A stretch of DNA of 64,000 bases from Alopecurus myosuroides (GCA_028641055.1 CM054062.1:232070696-232134695); one strand, 5' to 3'. Counted from the first letter of the stretch, positions 9,842 through 20,487 are shown. Notes: a model not told the origin generated them from the letters alone. Made by a program: numbers and translations.

Positions 9842-10495
9842 CTACTTGTCTTCGTTGTTGACGTCGATGTTGGCTGGTGCCTCCTCCATGGTCGGAGCCT
9901 CTGGCGCGGGAGGGGTATGTGGCAATGCGGTCGGAGGAGCCTCTGGCTGCTTGGGCTCGCGGACCAAGGTTCCTCGGCCGCCGAGACCTCGAGGGCGGCC
10001 GGCAGATCTGGCCACATCTTGGCATCTGCCGCCTCTGAGGTGTCTTGCGTGGCGGAGGTCCGCGACCTCCTCCTCCTCCACCTGGACCTCCTCCCGCGGG
10101 AGCTCCTCGACGTCCATGTCCGCAGCCTCCTCCTCCTCGGGCGGGAGCTCGTCCTCCCCCTCGGCCTCTTCCTCCGCCTCCATGGCGTCGAGCTCGTCGA
10201 GGTACTCGAAGAGGGAGCCATCGCTGTCGTGGACGCCGGGTGGCAGTGGAACGCAGGTGGCGCTCAGGTGCCAGCCGGCCGGGAGGTGCACCCGTGGCCA
10301 CGGGACTGCCTGGCGGGGGCGATAGAAGGTATTTGCGATGTCCGTCGAGATCCTCATCGCCGGGGGCCATGGCCACGCTAGAAGGTGTTTCGGTGGTGTT
10401 TTGGGTGCTAGGGTTTGAGTGAGTGTGGGAGATGGGACGCACACTGGTCCCATTAAAAAGGATGCGACGAGGTAGACGAGAGGGCGGTGTGCCAC
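9842..10495 (-). CDS. Short TIR-element protein with VHLPxGW motif and acidic middle
   Basis: A 217-codon frame on the minus strand of the Harbinger-like element. The N-terminal third is Pro-rich. A motif VHLPAGWHLS followed by VPLPP sits near residues 83-100. A Glu-rich acidic tract follows at about 118-152, and the C-terminus is low complexity. The VHLP-x-GW-x-L-x5-VP-x-PP pattern is, from memory, common to short hypothetical proteins carried by grass Harbinger-type elements; I know no assigned function. Translation might instead begin at the in-frame Met about 46 residues downstream. The block B copy is frameshifted by a 10 bp deletion, so only this copy is open. Confidence 0.5.
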   Translation of the reverse strand: MAHRPLVYLVASFLMGPVCVPSPTLTQTLAPKTPPKHLLAWPWPPAMRISTDIANTFYRPRQAVPWPRVHLPAGWHLSATCVPLPPGVHDSDGSLFEYLDELDAMEAEEEAEGEDELPPEEEEAADMDVEELPREEVQVEEEEVADLRHARHLRGGRCQDVARSAGRPRGLGGRGTLVREPKQPEAPPTALPHTPPAPEAPTMEEAPANIDVNNEDK

Positions 10496-11544
10496 TGAGC
10501 GCTAGGCCCGGAAGGCGAGTGGGCAGCGTTGACCAGCAAAAAGGGGTCATCCGCACGCGCTTCGCACACGTCCGCGCCGCCGCATTTTTGTCCCAAGGGA
10601 CGTAAACGGGTCGAAGCGGAGTATCGAGACATCGTAGTAGTTTTCATAGACGAGGGTGCCATGAGACTACGGGTAGAGACGTGGGGGAACGGTATCGTGT
10701 TGTAGACAAAGACACGGGGGTTTACCCAGGTTCGGTACGTCGTGATAATACGACGTTCCTACTCCTGCAATCTCACTAATCAGGGCTAAAGCCTGTGTAT
10801 ACAATTACAATGTGAGGTTAGGTTTAGCTATTCGCTGAGGATCAACTTCCCGGCGAGTTAGCCTGTCTTCTCTCTCTAATCTCCCGTCCGACTTTATATA
10901 ATAGCCGGGTTAGGGCATACAGAATAGGAAACCTAGAAGACTACGGTAACTTCTAACTTGGAAAGTAAGGAATCCGTCTTCTCCTCCAAGCCAGATCACG
11001 TGGCCGTGATCCGGGTTCTTCTAGAATCCGGCTTCTGTGCGTCAGCTTACTGGGCCGCCCGATGGACCATAGCCCACTACCACTTGGGCCACCCTGGTAA
11101 TCCGGCACTTATGACTACCATCTGATATACCCCTATTCGGTATATATCCGATAGTAGCCCCCAAGAAGGATTAAAACTCTGATTCACCGCCTTTCGCCAA
11201 TTGCATATTGTCCGAGAAATATGGGCCAGCAGTCTTAGTTCTTCTTATTCTTCTTTGAAAAGAGATGGTAACGTAAAACTCGGAATCCTGAAAATCCGGA
11301 TTTTCTCGCACGATCCTTCGCGGAGAAGGAATTTCCTACGTCAGCACTTTATCCTGCTGACGTAAGGGACGTTTGGTTTTTCGGCGAAAACCCAGAAACG
11401 TATCTCTGACAGATTCTCGCGGGAAACGAGGAGATAGCTATAATCACCCTGTCGATTCATTTCCTGGATTTTCCGGCGAGTGACACGCGTTGATCATCCA
11501 ACGGTCAAAAGAGCCGTTAGCACGTATCGTGACGGATTTCCGGC

Positions 11545-11552
11545 TATAAATA
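11545..11552 (+). promoter_or_regulatory. TATA box of the gypsy-like gene, copy 1
   Basis: TATAAATA within GGCTATAAATAGCC, 146 bp before the ATG at 11691. The second copy has the same GGCTATAAATAGCC context at 20316-20323 at a similar distance from its ATG, so the position is conserved. Confidence 0.7.
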
Positions 11553-11690
11553 GCCTTCTTCGTCCTCCCGGAAAACCTTCCGCAACCACTCGAACGCCAT
11601 TACAGCGCCCAAGCTTCCAGCAGAGAGAGAGCACTCCCGAACGCACACCGCGCCCAGAACCTCACCGGAGACGAGCTGCGCCGCCACCCA

Positions 11691-14394
11691 ATGGCATCCT
11701 CGCCGCCTTCGCCCGCGCACACCGTCGCGCAGAACATCGAGGACATCATCAACCAAATGGATCCACAGCTGGATTCCCTGACGCGCGCCGGCGACGAGCC
11801 GGTGAAGACCGCGGGTTCCGCGGCGGACGGAGGGAACCTCTCCGCCACCGCGGATCTTGCGGGCTCAAGCTCCGCGCCCTCTCCGTCGTTTTCTCCCGAG
11901 ACGGCGGAGGAGAAGATCACGCTTCTCGGCGACGAGCTCGCCTCTGTAGAAGCCGCTGCGTCCGCCGCCGCCGGAGCGGACGAAGTAGTGGAAACTGCCG
12001 GCAACTGGGTTGCCTGCAGCATTTCCCCATCCCTTCTTCCAAACATGGAAAAGGAGGGGTTAGTTCTGAAGGGGAAATGGTGGCTCCCAGAGGACGAGAC
12101 CGAACCTCTGCCAAACGACGGCGAAAGGGTTCTTCTCTCCTCCCATATCCTAAGAGGTATGGGGTTGCCACCTTCTTCCCTTTTCCTCCAAGTTCTCTCC
12201 CACTATAATATCCAGCCTCATAACCTGCCCCCCAACTCTATTCTTTATATGGTCGTGTTTCAGGCCCTTTTTGAGGGTTACCTAGGCATAGAACCTAGGT
12301 TAGACTTCTGGCTATACTGTTTCGGGGTTAAGCGGAACTCTTCGGAGGGCGCACTCCCGACTTGCGGAACCATCTCCTTCACACTTAGGAGATTTAGGGA
12401 GGAATGGTTCCCCAAGATCAGAACCTCGGAATCCGTCAAATTCTGGACGGGTTCCTTCTTTTATCATCCCGATTTTCCTTTCCCAAAAAAGGCCAACGGG
12501 GTTCCACCTTTCACAAACACCGTTGTTGTTCCCCAAGAGAAGTGGGGAACAGAAGCCGTCCAAGTCCTGCCGCCTGATCTTATAAGGATCAAGCGGCGCA
12601 TCGCCAAGCTCACTTCCTCTGATCCGCCTCTAACCGGCATGGACACAGTCCTTTGTTGGTTGGACAGGCGGATCCAGCCATTGGCTAACCACGGTGGCCG
12701 TCTTCTTTGCGACTACATCGGCGGCAAGGACAAAATGCGGACAACCAGCAAAGACTAGGCCGCGAAGGAACTGCGGCGGCGCGTGAACCAGTTGGTCGCA
12801 TCACGCGACCAATACGAAGCGAGTCGGCCGATGTATACAGCCGACAATCCGGCTCCCAAGGTATTTTTTCCGTCATTTGGGTGGGACTTTGCCATGCTTT
12901 CTCGGATTTTTTGCTTCTAACTATGATTTTTCTTTTCGACAGCTTGCTGAACTTCCTGACTCGGAGCTAGCCTCCGAAGCTGAACTGGAGGCATTGCGCG
13001 TCGCCTCTGCAGGTGGGCGCAAGCGCAAGAAGGTTTCCTCCTCTGAGGAAATCATCGATCTTGACGGAATTCCCGTCGCCACCTCCAGGTTAGAACATCC
13101 GGGTTATTTTCTTTTGTTGAAGTATTCTTTCGCCTTCGGAGTTTTAACTCTTTCCGGGTTTTCGTTTTGCCTTTAGCCTGCCTCCCTCTACCTTAAAGCC
13201 AAAGAAGCTGAAAAGGCACAAGGTTGTGTCCGGCAGAGGCGCTCAACCTTCTCCCGTCATCGCTCCGGACACACCGTCCACGAAGGCGGAAGAGCACGCT
13301 ACAGCCCCCACCATCGAGTCGCTGGAGCCCAGCCAGCCCGTTGTGCCGGACACGGACACGAGGGAAAGGGCGGCTTCAGAGGTGGGAAATTCTTCTCGGA
13401 CAATTGATGAGGAGATTCCCACCTTCGACAAGGACTTCAAGAACCTCAACGACGGCCTGAGCGCGGCCGGAATTCTTTTTGCGGAGTACGCAAAAGAGTT
13501 CAATGAAAACTTGGCGGGTTTGCAGCGAATGAGCCAGGTATTTAACTCTAGCCCCCAAGCATTAAACAAAATGTATACTTTTTGTCTTGATGCTTTTTAG
13601 TGATTCTTTTCCTTGTCGTGTTCTAGCAAGCCGCTGAATCCATTAACATGGAAGTTTTCAACAAGCTCTCCATCAAGAATAAAGAAGTTAGAAATCTTCT
13701 TTCTATTCTTGATGTGAGAGAAGCGGAACTAGCATCATCTCAGCTGCAGCTGAAGGAAACAACAGGTAAATTTTTTTCCTCTGAAGTTTTTGATTCAGCC
13801 TTTTGTCTAAGTACTCTTCCGGGATTTTTCTAAACTCGAAATTTTCCTTGCTTTCCAGCTGCTTTGGCTAAGGCCAAGCAAATATCTGAAGATGCCGGCA
13901 ATGCTGCCAGTCTCCGTGAGGAGAATCTGGACCTTCACAAGCAACTTGTGAAGGCCCAGAAAGATCTGGAGGCCAGCAATCTAGCCCTTGGAATTGCTCA
14001 TTCCAAGGCTTCCGAACAGGCGGAGAAAGATAAGTCCACCATTCAGGACTTGGAAAATGCTCTGAACCTTCGCCTGGAGGAAGGCTCCGAAATCGACAAG
14101 CTTATCGGTAAGTTTTTACGTCATTCACCATTTTTGCGTGTCTTTCTTTATTTCTCTGCTTTTTCACTTAACCCTTTTGGTTGTTTTATCGGCAAAAACA
14201 GGAGATAACCCAGATCGCACTCGGATTGACGGAATCCGAGCCTTTGGGAATACGTGGACTGCGATCAGAGCTGCTGGCATGCAACTGGTCAACAAGTTTC
14301 TTCCCACAAGGACTGGGGAATTCTCGGAAGTTGAAAAACTTCCGGGTGCCATCTTGGAGGTGACGGAGTCCAGCGAGTCCATCCTACGCTCCGC
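11691..14394 (+). pseudogene. Six-exon Transposase_28-type gene ('putative gypsy type transposon' family), one stop
   Basis: Exons that join in frame with GT-AG borders: 11691-12860, 12943-13088, 13177-13537, 13627-13765, 13859-14107 and 14202 to about 14394. Exon 1 (390 codons) holds a variable acidic N-terminus, then the domain I recognise as Pfam Transposase_28. Hallmarks are LPPSSLFLQVLSHYNIQ..L.PNSI, F.AFFEGYLGIEP-like and FTLRRFREEWFPK. Exons 3-6 encode Lys/Glu-rich sequence that reads as coiled coil (exon 5: repeated SLREENLDLHKQL-type heptads). A TAG at 12756-12758 near the end of exon 1 breaks the frame; the rest is clean. The last exon runs into unrelated DNA. The role of this family is unknown to me; it is found with gypsy-like repeats in grasses. 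Confidence 0.75.
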
Positions 14395-15155
14395 TGCACG
14401 GGGTGGTGCACGCATGGCACTTGGTCCGGACCACTCGTCCACACGCGCGCAGTGCACACATATGGATGGATGGACGCAGGGTGGGTGACACGGAGATATG
14501 TGTGCGCGACGGCGACGTCGCGGACGGTTGGTGATCTATCCGGCGTTTGCTTGATGCTGCGTTTGGTTTGTTCTGCTTAATTCGGGCGCGCGTTTGCTTT
14601 GTTGTTGGTTGCACGGTCCAGCACAGGGGAATTGATGGGGGTATCTTGAGATGGAGTAGCTCGTTTGTCTCTCCGGGCAGCCTAATGAGTAGTGCGCGTG
14701 TACGAGCGCACGCACACACATGAGATGCGCGCGTGTCCAGCGGAAAAGAGCTGATGATATCGGTGGTCCGGACTCTAGAGAAAGTATGTGCAGTGGAACG
14801 CAGTGCCAGTTCACGGGGAGGAAAATCAAACGGGAAGGCAACGGTTCTAGGTCAGTCTACTTAGTAACAGTTATTTTTCACTCCAGATTGATTACCATTT
14901 CATCAAGATATCCACGTCCGTTTATAATCGCACGAATAGTTCATAGTTTTGACTTCGAAATAGTGGTCTTCTGCGAAATAACAGATCCAACCGAAACAAA
15001 TCATTGTATTCAAAGAAAACCAGCAATGATGTGAACAGACACTGAATCCTAGTAGCCGTGGAGCCAGCCAACATTCACGGTTCCACACTTTCTGCCACTC
15101 GCCCTCTCCATTCTTCTCCCGCGTGATTTTATTTTAGATAAGGGGCATATATTTA
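14395..15155. other. Unclassified spacer, nothing recognised
   Basis: Mixed-composition sequence between the gypsy-like fragment and the next TIR element. It does not match the continuation of block B (58763 onward), so the duplication does not resume here. No gene, RNA or repeat was recognised. Confidence 0.5.
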
Positions 15156-16214
15156 GAGCATGTCTAACAGACCCCTTACGTTTTCGCCCCCTAAATCGCG
15201 TGTAGAGGACCCTGCACACGAAATCGAGCAAATTTTTTGCTCAGATGAACTCGTCCATCTAGCAGATCCCCTATAGCCGGCCTGTATATTTGAATTAAAA
15301 CTTCCCGGGAGAAAATATTGTTCGTTCATTTGATCATCACCATTGCTGCTACATTGCTCGAGCTCGAGCTCGTCCATCTACTAGCCTAATCTACTAGCCT
15401 AATCGAGGAAGACGACGACGCCGGCGGCCTCCATCGCTTTGAAGGCCTCGACGTCGGCGAGGGCCTGCGCCTCCTCCTCCGCTTCCGCGCGCGCCGCTAC
15501 CTCGGCGTCCTTCTTGGACAGCTCGACGGCTGCCAAGAACTCGGCTTCCTCCTCCTCCGCTGTCGCCGCCACCGCTTGCACCGCCGCGCCTCCTCCTCCG
15601 CTTCCGCTTGCACCGCCGCGGCTCCGCTTGCACTGCTGCAGCAGCTCCCAATCGGCGCGCCACTTCTCGAATTGGGGGCCGCGCATCGGCCTCGGCGGCC
15701 GGTCGACCGAGTAGTACCGGCCGCCCTCCGCGAAGTCGACCAGCGACGGCGGCATGTTGTCGGGGAAGGCAGCGTACTTCCAGGCGGCGCGGCGGCTCCC
15801 GGCGAATGAATGTTTGCAGTGGATGAGCCACGCCTCCTCGAGCGTCTCCGGCTCGTGGCGGCGCTTCGATCGGCCGGTGGAGGAGCTCGTTCCGTGGGGA
15901 GAGCTCATCGCCGGGAGGAGGAGGCGTTAGGGGCGGAGGAAGGAGAAATGCGGCGGCGGGGGAGGCGGGATTGCTCGCCGGAGCTAGGGCGGCGCGCGGC
16001 GGAGCTAGGGTTGCGGGTGGGGGGTTGGACCCCCACCCCGACCCTCACCCACTACTTGTAGGGGGCGGCGGGGGCTATTTCGCAGGCCCCCTAAATTTTA
16101 CGTACGGGCCGGGCCGCATACGGGGGCTGCTAGACGGCCAATTTGGCCCGCACCCCGTATGCCGCCGGAATTTTACGGGGTGCCCGCGCTTTAGGGGGCC
16201 TGTTAGACATGCTC
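15156..16214 (-). mobile_element. 1,059 bp Harbinger-like element with short ORF, TSD TTA
   Basis: Inverted ends GAGCATGTCTAACAG and CTGTTAGACATGCTC are flanked by TTA at 15153-15155 and 16215-16217, the canonical PIF/Harbinger target duplication. Size, ends and ORF match the element at 34269-35323, which lies in the opposite orientation with TAA duplications. No transposase is present, so it is mobilised in trans if at all. Confidence 0.88.
15399..15908 (-). CDS. Short protein of the 1.06 kb Harbinger-like element (169 aa)
   Basis: Opens MSSP, then a basic SKRR stretch, then the block ETLEEAW-x2-HCKHS-x-AGSRR (about residues 19-41). Next come YYSVD-x-PPRPM and FEKW-x7-LLQQCKR (about 67-95), an acidic Ala/Glu-rich helix-prone half, and the tail DVEAFKAME...VVFLD. 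The same blocks in the same order occur in the 173-residue ORF at 34564-35085 of the sister element. Both frames are intact although the DNA between the blocks has diverged, suggesting the protein was kept under selection. I recognise no enzyme motif; a DNA- or protein-binding accessory role is a guess. Confidence 0.6.
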   Translation of the reverse strand: MSSPHGTSSSTGRSKRRHEPETLEEAWLIHCKHSFAGSRRAAWKYAAFPDNMPPSLVDFAEGGRYYSVDRPPRPMRGPQFEKWRADWELLQQCKRSRGGASGSGGGGAAVQAVAATAEEEEAEFLAAVELSKKDAEVAARAEAEEEAQALADVEAFKAMEAAGVVVFLD

Positions 16215-16361
16215 TTATATCGTGAACATACAATGTACACTCAACCTCTGCAACATCGCATTAACCTGGCGGCAACACGAATGCACACAGCCAAAAAAAA
16301 AAGAATTACAAGAAAGAAAAGCCCTGCTAGAGTGATCAATTCCTAGTCACGACAACCCTAA

Positions 16362-18570
16362 GAGCATCACTAGCAGTACCCTTAAAAGGCCAACCCCTAA
16401 AAACAGAATAAGGGTCAAGAATTGGATGTTTTAAGGGTTGTAAACAGAGGGCATAGATCAGTACCCTCAAACTCAACCCTTATAACAAAATATTCCGTTA
16501 GCAGGGTTGGGTTTGAGGGCACCGCTAGATGCAATCTACATAGGATTATCACTAGCAAAATACAATCTTGATGCATGGTTTCATAGTTTTACATCACAAA
16601 ATCATCATGTAACTCATCGACACCATCACCAAAAAGTTGCAACTCGGCACCATCTCCTAAATCACATCTGCATCCATCAATCACCTCCACTGATGGAGTC
16701 CTCCACGCCACCATCACCACCACCACTCATCACCGACTCACCTCGAAGAGTAGAGGTCGAAGCCCGTAGAAGCCTCTTCCTCTCCACGATGTCCTCCTTG
16801 GTCTCCTTCCACCACACCAATTGGTCTTCGTCCATGTCCTTCTTAGGCATCATCATATGCTCCTTCTCCTCGGCCATGAGTTCTTTCCATGCCTTTGCTT
16901 CCTTGATCTTGATGATCCTCTCCTCCAAGTCAGCCTTGCGCTTGGTTTCTTCCCGCCTTGCCCCAACTTGTGCTAGCTTGACCTCTTTCTTCTTCTCGGC
17001 GATAAGGAGCTTTGCCTCCAATGCCTTCATTGTCAAGGTCTCCTTTGCCTTCATCATCTCCCCCATCTTCTCCCTCAAGCTTGATGCCTCTCCTTCCAAC
17101 TTCATCCTCTCCTTTGCCTTCTTGTTTCCCTCGGGCTTTGCATTGTTTCTTCCTTCATCATCACTATCATCCATCTTAACCATATCCGCTTTCCTTGGTG
17201 CACTCTCTTGATCCCTTAGCTTCCACTTGTCAAGATCTTTAAGCAATGCCCAAACATGCTTAAATTGGAATGGCATGCTTTTGGAAGCGGCCATATCCTT
17301 GTACCTCAAGTCGGCAAATTTCTCCTACGAACACAAACATAGCATAGTAAACAAAACAATATAGTAGTAAACAAACAAATAAACCCAAATAGATGAGAAA
17401 TATACTCACATAGTCACTCTCAACGCTTCCACTAGGTGGTGCCTCCCTCACCTGGTCCATTGCCGCACTCCAACGAGCACAATGGGGCTTCATCAACTCC
17501 CACCGGCCTTGAAGCGACCGGTATGAACGGGCTATCAATGATGCGGTCTTCGGCTTGATCTTACAATAGTGGTCCTCTATGCGTTGCCAATAGCGCTTCC
17601 CGGTTTGATCCGTCCCGGTGCCCGCATCCATCCCCACATCCCCCCAAGCACGAACCAAGAGGACATCTTCAATTTCGGTATAGTTTGTCGAGCGAGATTT
17701 GCCAGCGGCGAACCCTCCCGCATCTATCTCGGTCAACTCGTCATCTTTTTCCTCCTCCTCATCACCTTCCCCCTCTTTCTCATCACCTCCCCCCTCCTCA
17801 TCACCATCTTCAAAATAAAATTCTTGAATGCCCGGAGCCCCGAGGTCCACCTCAGCGGAATTGAGCATACCCATAAACGAACCGGTTGGTGGTGCGGCCA
17901 TTTCACCGAGCACCTCGGGGGCGACCACCGGAGGGCTTGCAGCGGGCACGGAAGGGCCGACAGCGGCCGCACGGGAGGGGCGGCGGACGGTGGTCTTCTT
18001 CCCGGGCACCTTCTTCGCGGCGGGACGACGACGCGGGGCGGCCATCGGAGCGGCGGCGACGGGCGCGGGAGGCGGGGCGGGTGAGGGGCCGACGACGGGC
18101 ACGGGAGGGGCGACGATGTGCGTGCCCGCGCGCCTCCTCTTCGTGCCGACATCGGTGGCCGCTACCACCTTGGCCACCTCAGCCTTGCTCGCGGCAGCAG
18201 CGGGAGGGGCGGCCGGGGCGGGGGCCGCGGCGGCGGAGGGAGCATCCTCCGGTGGGAGCTCCATGGCGGCGGAGCGGCGAGCGCCGGTCGTCGGGGGCGG
18301 AGGAGGCCGACGGGCGGGAGGTGGCGGCGGGGACGGGTGCGTTTTTCCCTCCCGCGCGCGAGGTGAAGAGGAGTAGGGGTTGGCACCGTGCAGCCCTCCT
18401 CAACCCTCATAGTTAAGGGTTGACAGCCCAAACTGTGCTCCAACCCGGACATTTTTTTTACGGTTTTAAGGGTTTAAGGGTTCTGCTAGTTCACATTTTT
18501 CCTCCCGAACCCGTAGAAAAGCAGTTATTTTTAAGGGTTGTCCCTTTTAAGGGCTCTGCTAGTGATGCTC
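16362..18570 (-). mobile_element. 2,209 bp PIF/Harbinger element with only the accessory gene, TSD TAA
   Basis: Inverted ends GAGCATCACTAGCAG and CTGCTAGTGATGCTC are flanked by TAA at 16359-16361 and 18571-18573. Inside is one two-exon minus-strand gene of the trihelix/NAM-associated type that accompanies PIF/Harbinger transposases. The DDE transposase gene itself is absent. Near both ends short motifs around AAGGGTTG and CCCTTAAAA recur. Confidence 0.9.
16677..18264 (-). CDS. Harbinger-associated trihelix/NAM-associated-domain protein (about 500 aa)
   Basis: Two exons, 17410-18264 and 16677-17324, join in phase 0 with GT-AG borders (ACTAT/GTGAGT, TTCGTAG/GAG). Exon 1 (285 codons) has an Ala/Pro-rich basic N-terminus, an acidic tract, then a trihelix/SANT-like segment. 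That segment runs from NYTEIEDVLLVRAW to W-x-RIEDHYC and SLQGRWELMKP (about residues 190-270). Exon 2 begins with a KFADLRYKDM-like segment. It contains the NAM-associated C-terminal pattern (FKHVWALLKDLDKW) and a long Lys/Glu coiled coil. In PIF/Harbinger elements such a protein binds DNA and helps bring the transposase to the nucleus and the ends. Both exons are free of stops. Confidence 0.8.
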
Positions 18571-18573
18571 TAA

Positions 18574-19314
18574 CACCACAAAAAAACAGCACCAGAAATC
18601 CATCTTCTCCAAAAGCGACACCTCCAAGAAGGGAATAGTGCATAAGTTTTCACCCTGAAGAAAATCCGCACTCGCAAAAATTAGTGCCTTTAACAAAACA
18701 ATTGTCAGGTACAACCAATTAAGCCTAGACCCTGGGTTTCCACCCTGAAAGTTTAGACTCTGAACTTCTCTTGTACTATTGACCCCACTTGCCAATGTCG
18801 CTGCTCCTAGTTATCAATCACCGAGCCAATCCCTCATTGCCACCGGGACTCGAACCACCATATCTAGTTCTCAAATCTCGGCTTCCGTGTCATTCTCCGC
18901 CCTCTGAATTCACCATGGAACAAAAGACAAGTCCACGATGGCAACAGACGGCAGAGCTTCGCAACGCTTCCTCTGAAACCAAACGGCCAGAAAAAAGACA
19001 GCTGCGCGCGACCGAATCCTACTCGATCCGTCAATCTCCAGGCTTGAGTTGCCTAATGGAGTTTCTCGGCGGAGCCTTCCGGAACCCGACACTGAAGAAA
19101 GATCAAGGAGGACAGACGTCGGGCAAATCTTCATCTTGGCGCAAGAGAAACCATAGGACCACCGCCGTTATTCAGAAATCTCACAGGCCCCGACGCCGCG
19201 AGACCACTTCCGGAGCCACTGGAGAGGCAGTGACCCGGGAGGGAAAAAAAGATAATGCTTTGTCCCACGTGATGAGACCAACCACTAAATAATGTGCGTG
19301 ATGTTAGGGAAAAC
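18574..19314. other. Unclassified spacer with a tRNA-like B-box motif
   Basis: No gene recognised. On the minus strand GGTTCGAGTCC (about 18845-18855) matches the RNA polymerase III B box, as in a tRNA-derived SINE. I cannot find a convincing A box at the right distance, so no SINE or tRNA is called. Confidence 0.4.
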
Positions 19315-19316
19315 TA

Positions 19317-19383
19317 CTCCCTCCATCTTAAAATAACTGTCATTAAAATAGGTAAAAATAGATGTATCTAGCACTAAAGTATA
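19317..19383. mobile_element. Stowaway MITE fragment
   Basis: Starts CTCCCTCCATCTTAAAATAA after TA (19315-19316), the standard grass Stowaway/Mariner terminus. It is cut after about 67 bp by the gypsy-like fragment starting at 19384. The other half was not found beyond 21622. Confidence 0.75.
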
Positions 19384-20315
19384 TGTCGAGACATCGTAGT
19401 AAGGATCATAGACGGGGGTTCCACGAGTCTACGAGTAGAGACGTGGAAGGACGTGGTAGTACGACAATCGAGAACAGCAAGTTTACCCAGGTTCGGTACG
19501 ACGCAACTAGGCGACGTTCCTACTCCTGCAATCTCACTAAATCAGGGCTGAAACCTGAAATATACAAAGTACAATGTGAGTAGGATTTTGCTAACTCGGC
19601 GAGGATCAACTTCTCGGCGAGTTGGCTTCTAGCTAAAATTGTATGTCTCGTCTCTCCCGTTCGGCTTTATATAAATAGCCGGGTTAGAGCTTACAGAAAG
19701 GAAACCTAGAAGACTACGGAAATTATCTAACTTGGAAAGTAAGGAATCCGTCTTCTCCTCCAAGCCGCACCACTTTGGGCCGTGGTCCGGGTTCTTCTAG
19801 AATCCGGCTTCCTGCGCATCAGCTTACTGGGCCGCCTAATGGGCTGTAGTCCATTACCAACAGGCCACCCTAATAATCCGGCTCTTTAGACCAATGCCGG
19901 ATATACCCCTAATCGGTATATATCTGAAAGTAGTCCCCAAGAAGGATTAAGACTTCATTCTGCAATCTTTCGTCAATATGCATACTTTTCCGAGAAATTT
20001 TGGCGCTTGGTCTTGATCTTTCTTTTTCCCAGAATTTTTTAACTCAAAACTCGGATTTACCAGAATCCGACTTTTCTTCCACAAGTCTTCGTGGAGAAGG
20101 AATTTCGTGACGTCAGCGATGAAATCGTGCTGACATCACGGACGCTTGGGTTCAGTCAAAACACTGCAACGTATCTCCTGACAGATTCTTGCGGGAAACG
20201 AGGAGATAGCACTTATCACTTTATCTCTTCATTTCCTGGAAATCTCGGGCATGACACGCGTCAGCGATCCAATGGCTAAAATAGGCGTTGCAACGAATCT
20301 CAGCGCATCCCCGGC

Positions 20316-20323
20316 TATAAATA
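20316..20323 (+). promoter_or_regulatory. TATA box of the gypsy-like gene, copy 2
   Basis: TATAAATA in GGCTATAAATAGCC, 172 bp upstream of the ATG at 20488; same context as in copy 1. Confidence 0.65.
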
Positions 20324-20487
20324 GCCGCCTCGGGGTCTCCGGATACCCTTTCGCTTCATCTCCTTTCTCAAGCCCCCAGCACCATTGCCACAGCCAGAGC
20401 TTGAGCGAGCGTGAGCATAGAGCAAGTTTCAAGCCTTCCTCGGAAGAAATCATCGGGGGATCCGGATCTAAGCCGCGCTGCCCGAAA

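Larger units (their letters stand above)
970..10621 (+). repeat. Segmental duplication, block A
   Basis: This stretch aligns in the same orientation with block B (32661-58762). Order and content match: leader, minus-strand LINE end, copia element, unclassified stretch, MITE and TIR element. A 166 bp sample (8941-9106 against 57121-57286) shows two differences by eye; other parts, including the left end, are more diverged and carry indels. The right edge is abrupt at 10621, where a gypsy-like element starts and the partner continues with different sequence. The left edge coincides with a LINE poly(A), so the true duplication may extend beyond the window. Confidence 0.93.
9494..10621 (-). mobile_element. 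Harbinger-like element with short acidic ORF, truncated (block A copy)
   Basis: The left end GAGCATCTCCAACGCG is a classic grass Harbinger/Tourist terminus. The block B copy (57681-58821) keeps a degenerate inverted right end, whereas this copy is cut at 10621 by the gypsy-like element. The element encodes one short minus-strand protein and no transposase, so it would be non-autonomous. Confidence 0.7.
10622..14394 (+). mobile_element. Gypsy-like element fragment 1 carrying a spliced Transposase_28-type gene
   Basis: The left end TATCGAGACATCGTAG is shared with the second copy at 19384 (TGTCGAGACATCG), as are about 1 kb of non-coding sequence, a TATA box and a gene. The shared non-coding part looks like an LTR (TG start; the phrase TTTACCCAGGTTCGG seen in Triticeae gypsy LTRs). 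No primer site, gag or pol is visible. Similarity to a known gene ends near 14394, where unrelated sequence begins, so the element is 3'-truncated. It interrupts the end of block A; no target duplication was found. Confidence 0.65.

Noticed and set aside
10045..10422. Pro/Arg-rich frames opposite the acidic ORF of the Harbinger-like element
   Set aside because: Antisense shadows of the Glu-rich coding tract.
11480..12208. 242-codon frame overlapping the start of the Transposase_28-type gene
   Set aside because: It lies in another frame over exon 1 and its Arg-rich sequence mirrors the Glu/Ser-rich real product; the conserved domain is in the other frame.
17569..18416. Plus-strand open frames over the Harbinger accessory gene
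   Set aside because: Antisense to exon 1 of a gene with recognisable domains and splice sites.
18830..18860. tRNA gene or SINE suggested by a B-box motif
   Set aside because: No A box at suitable spacing and no cloverleaf; kept only as a remark.
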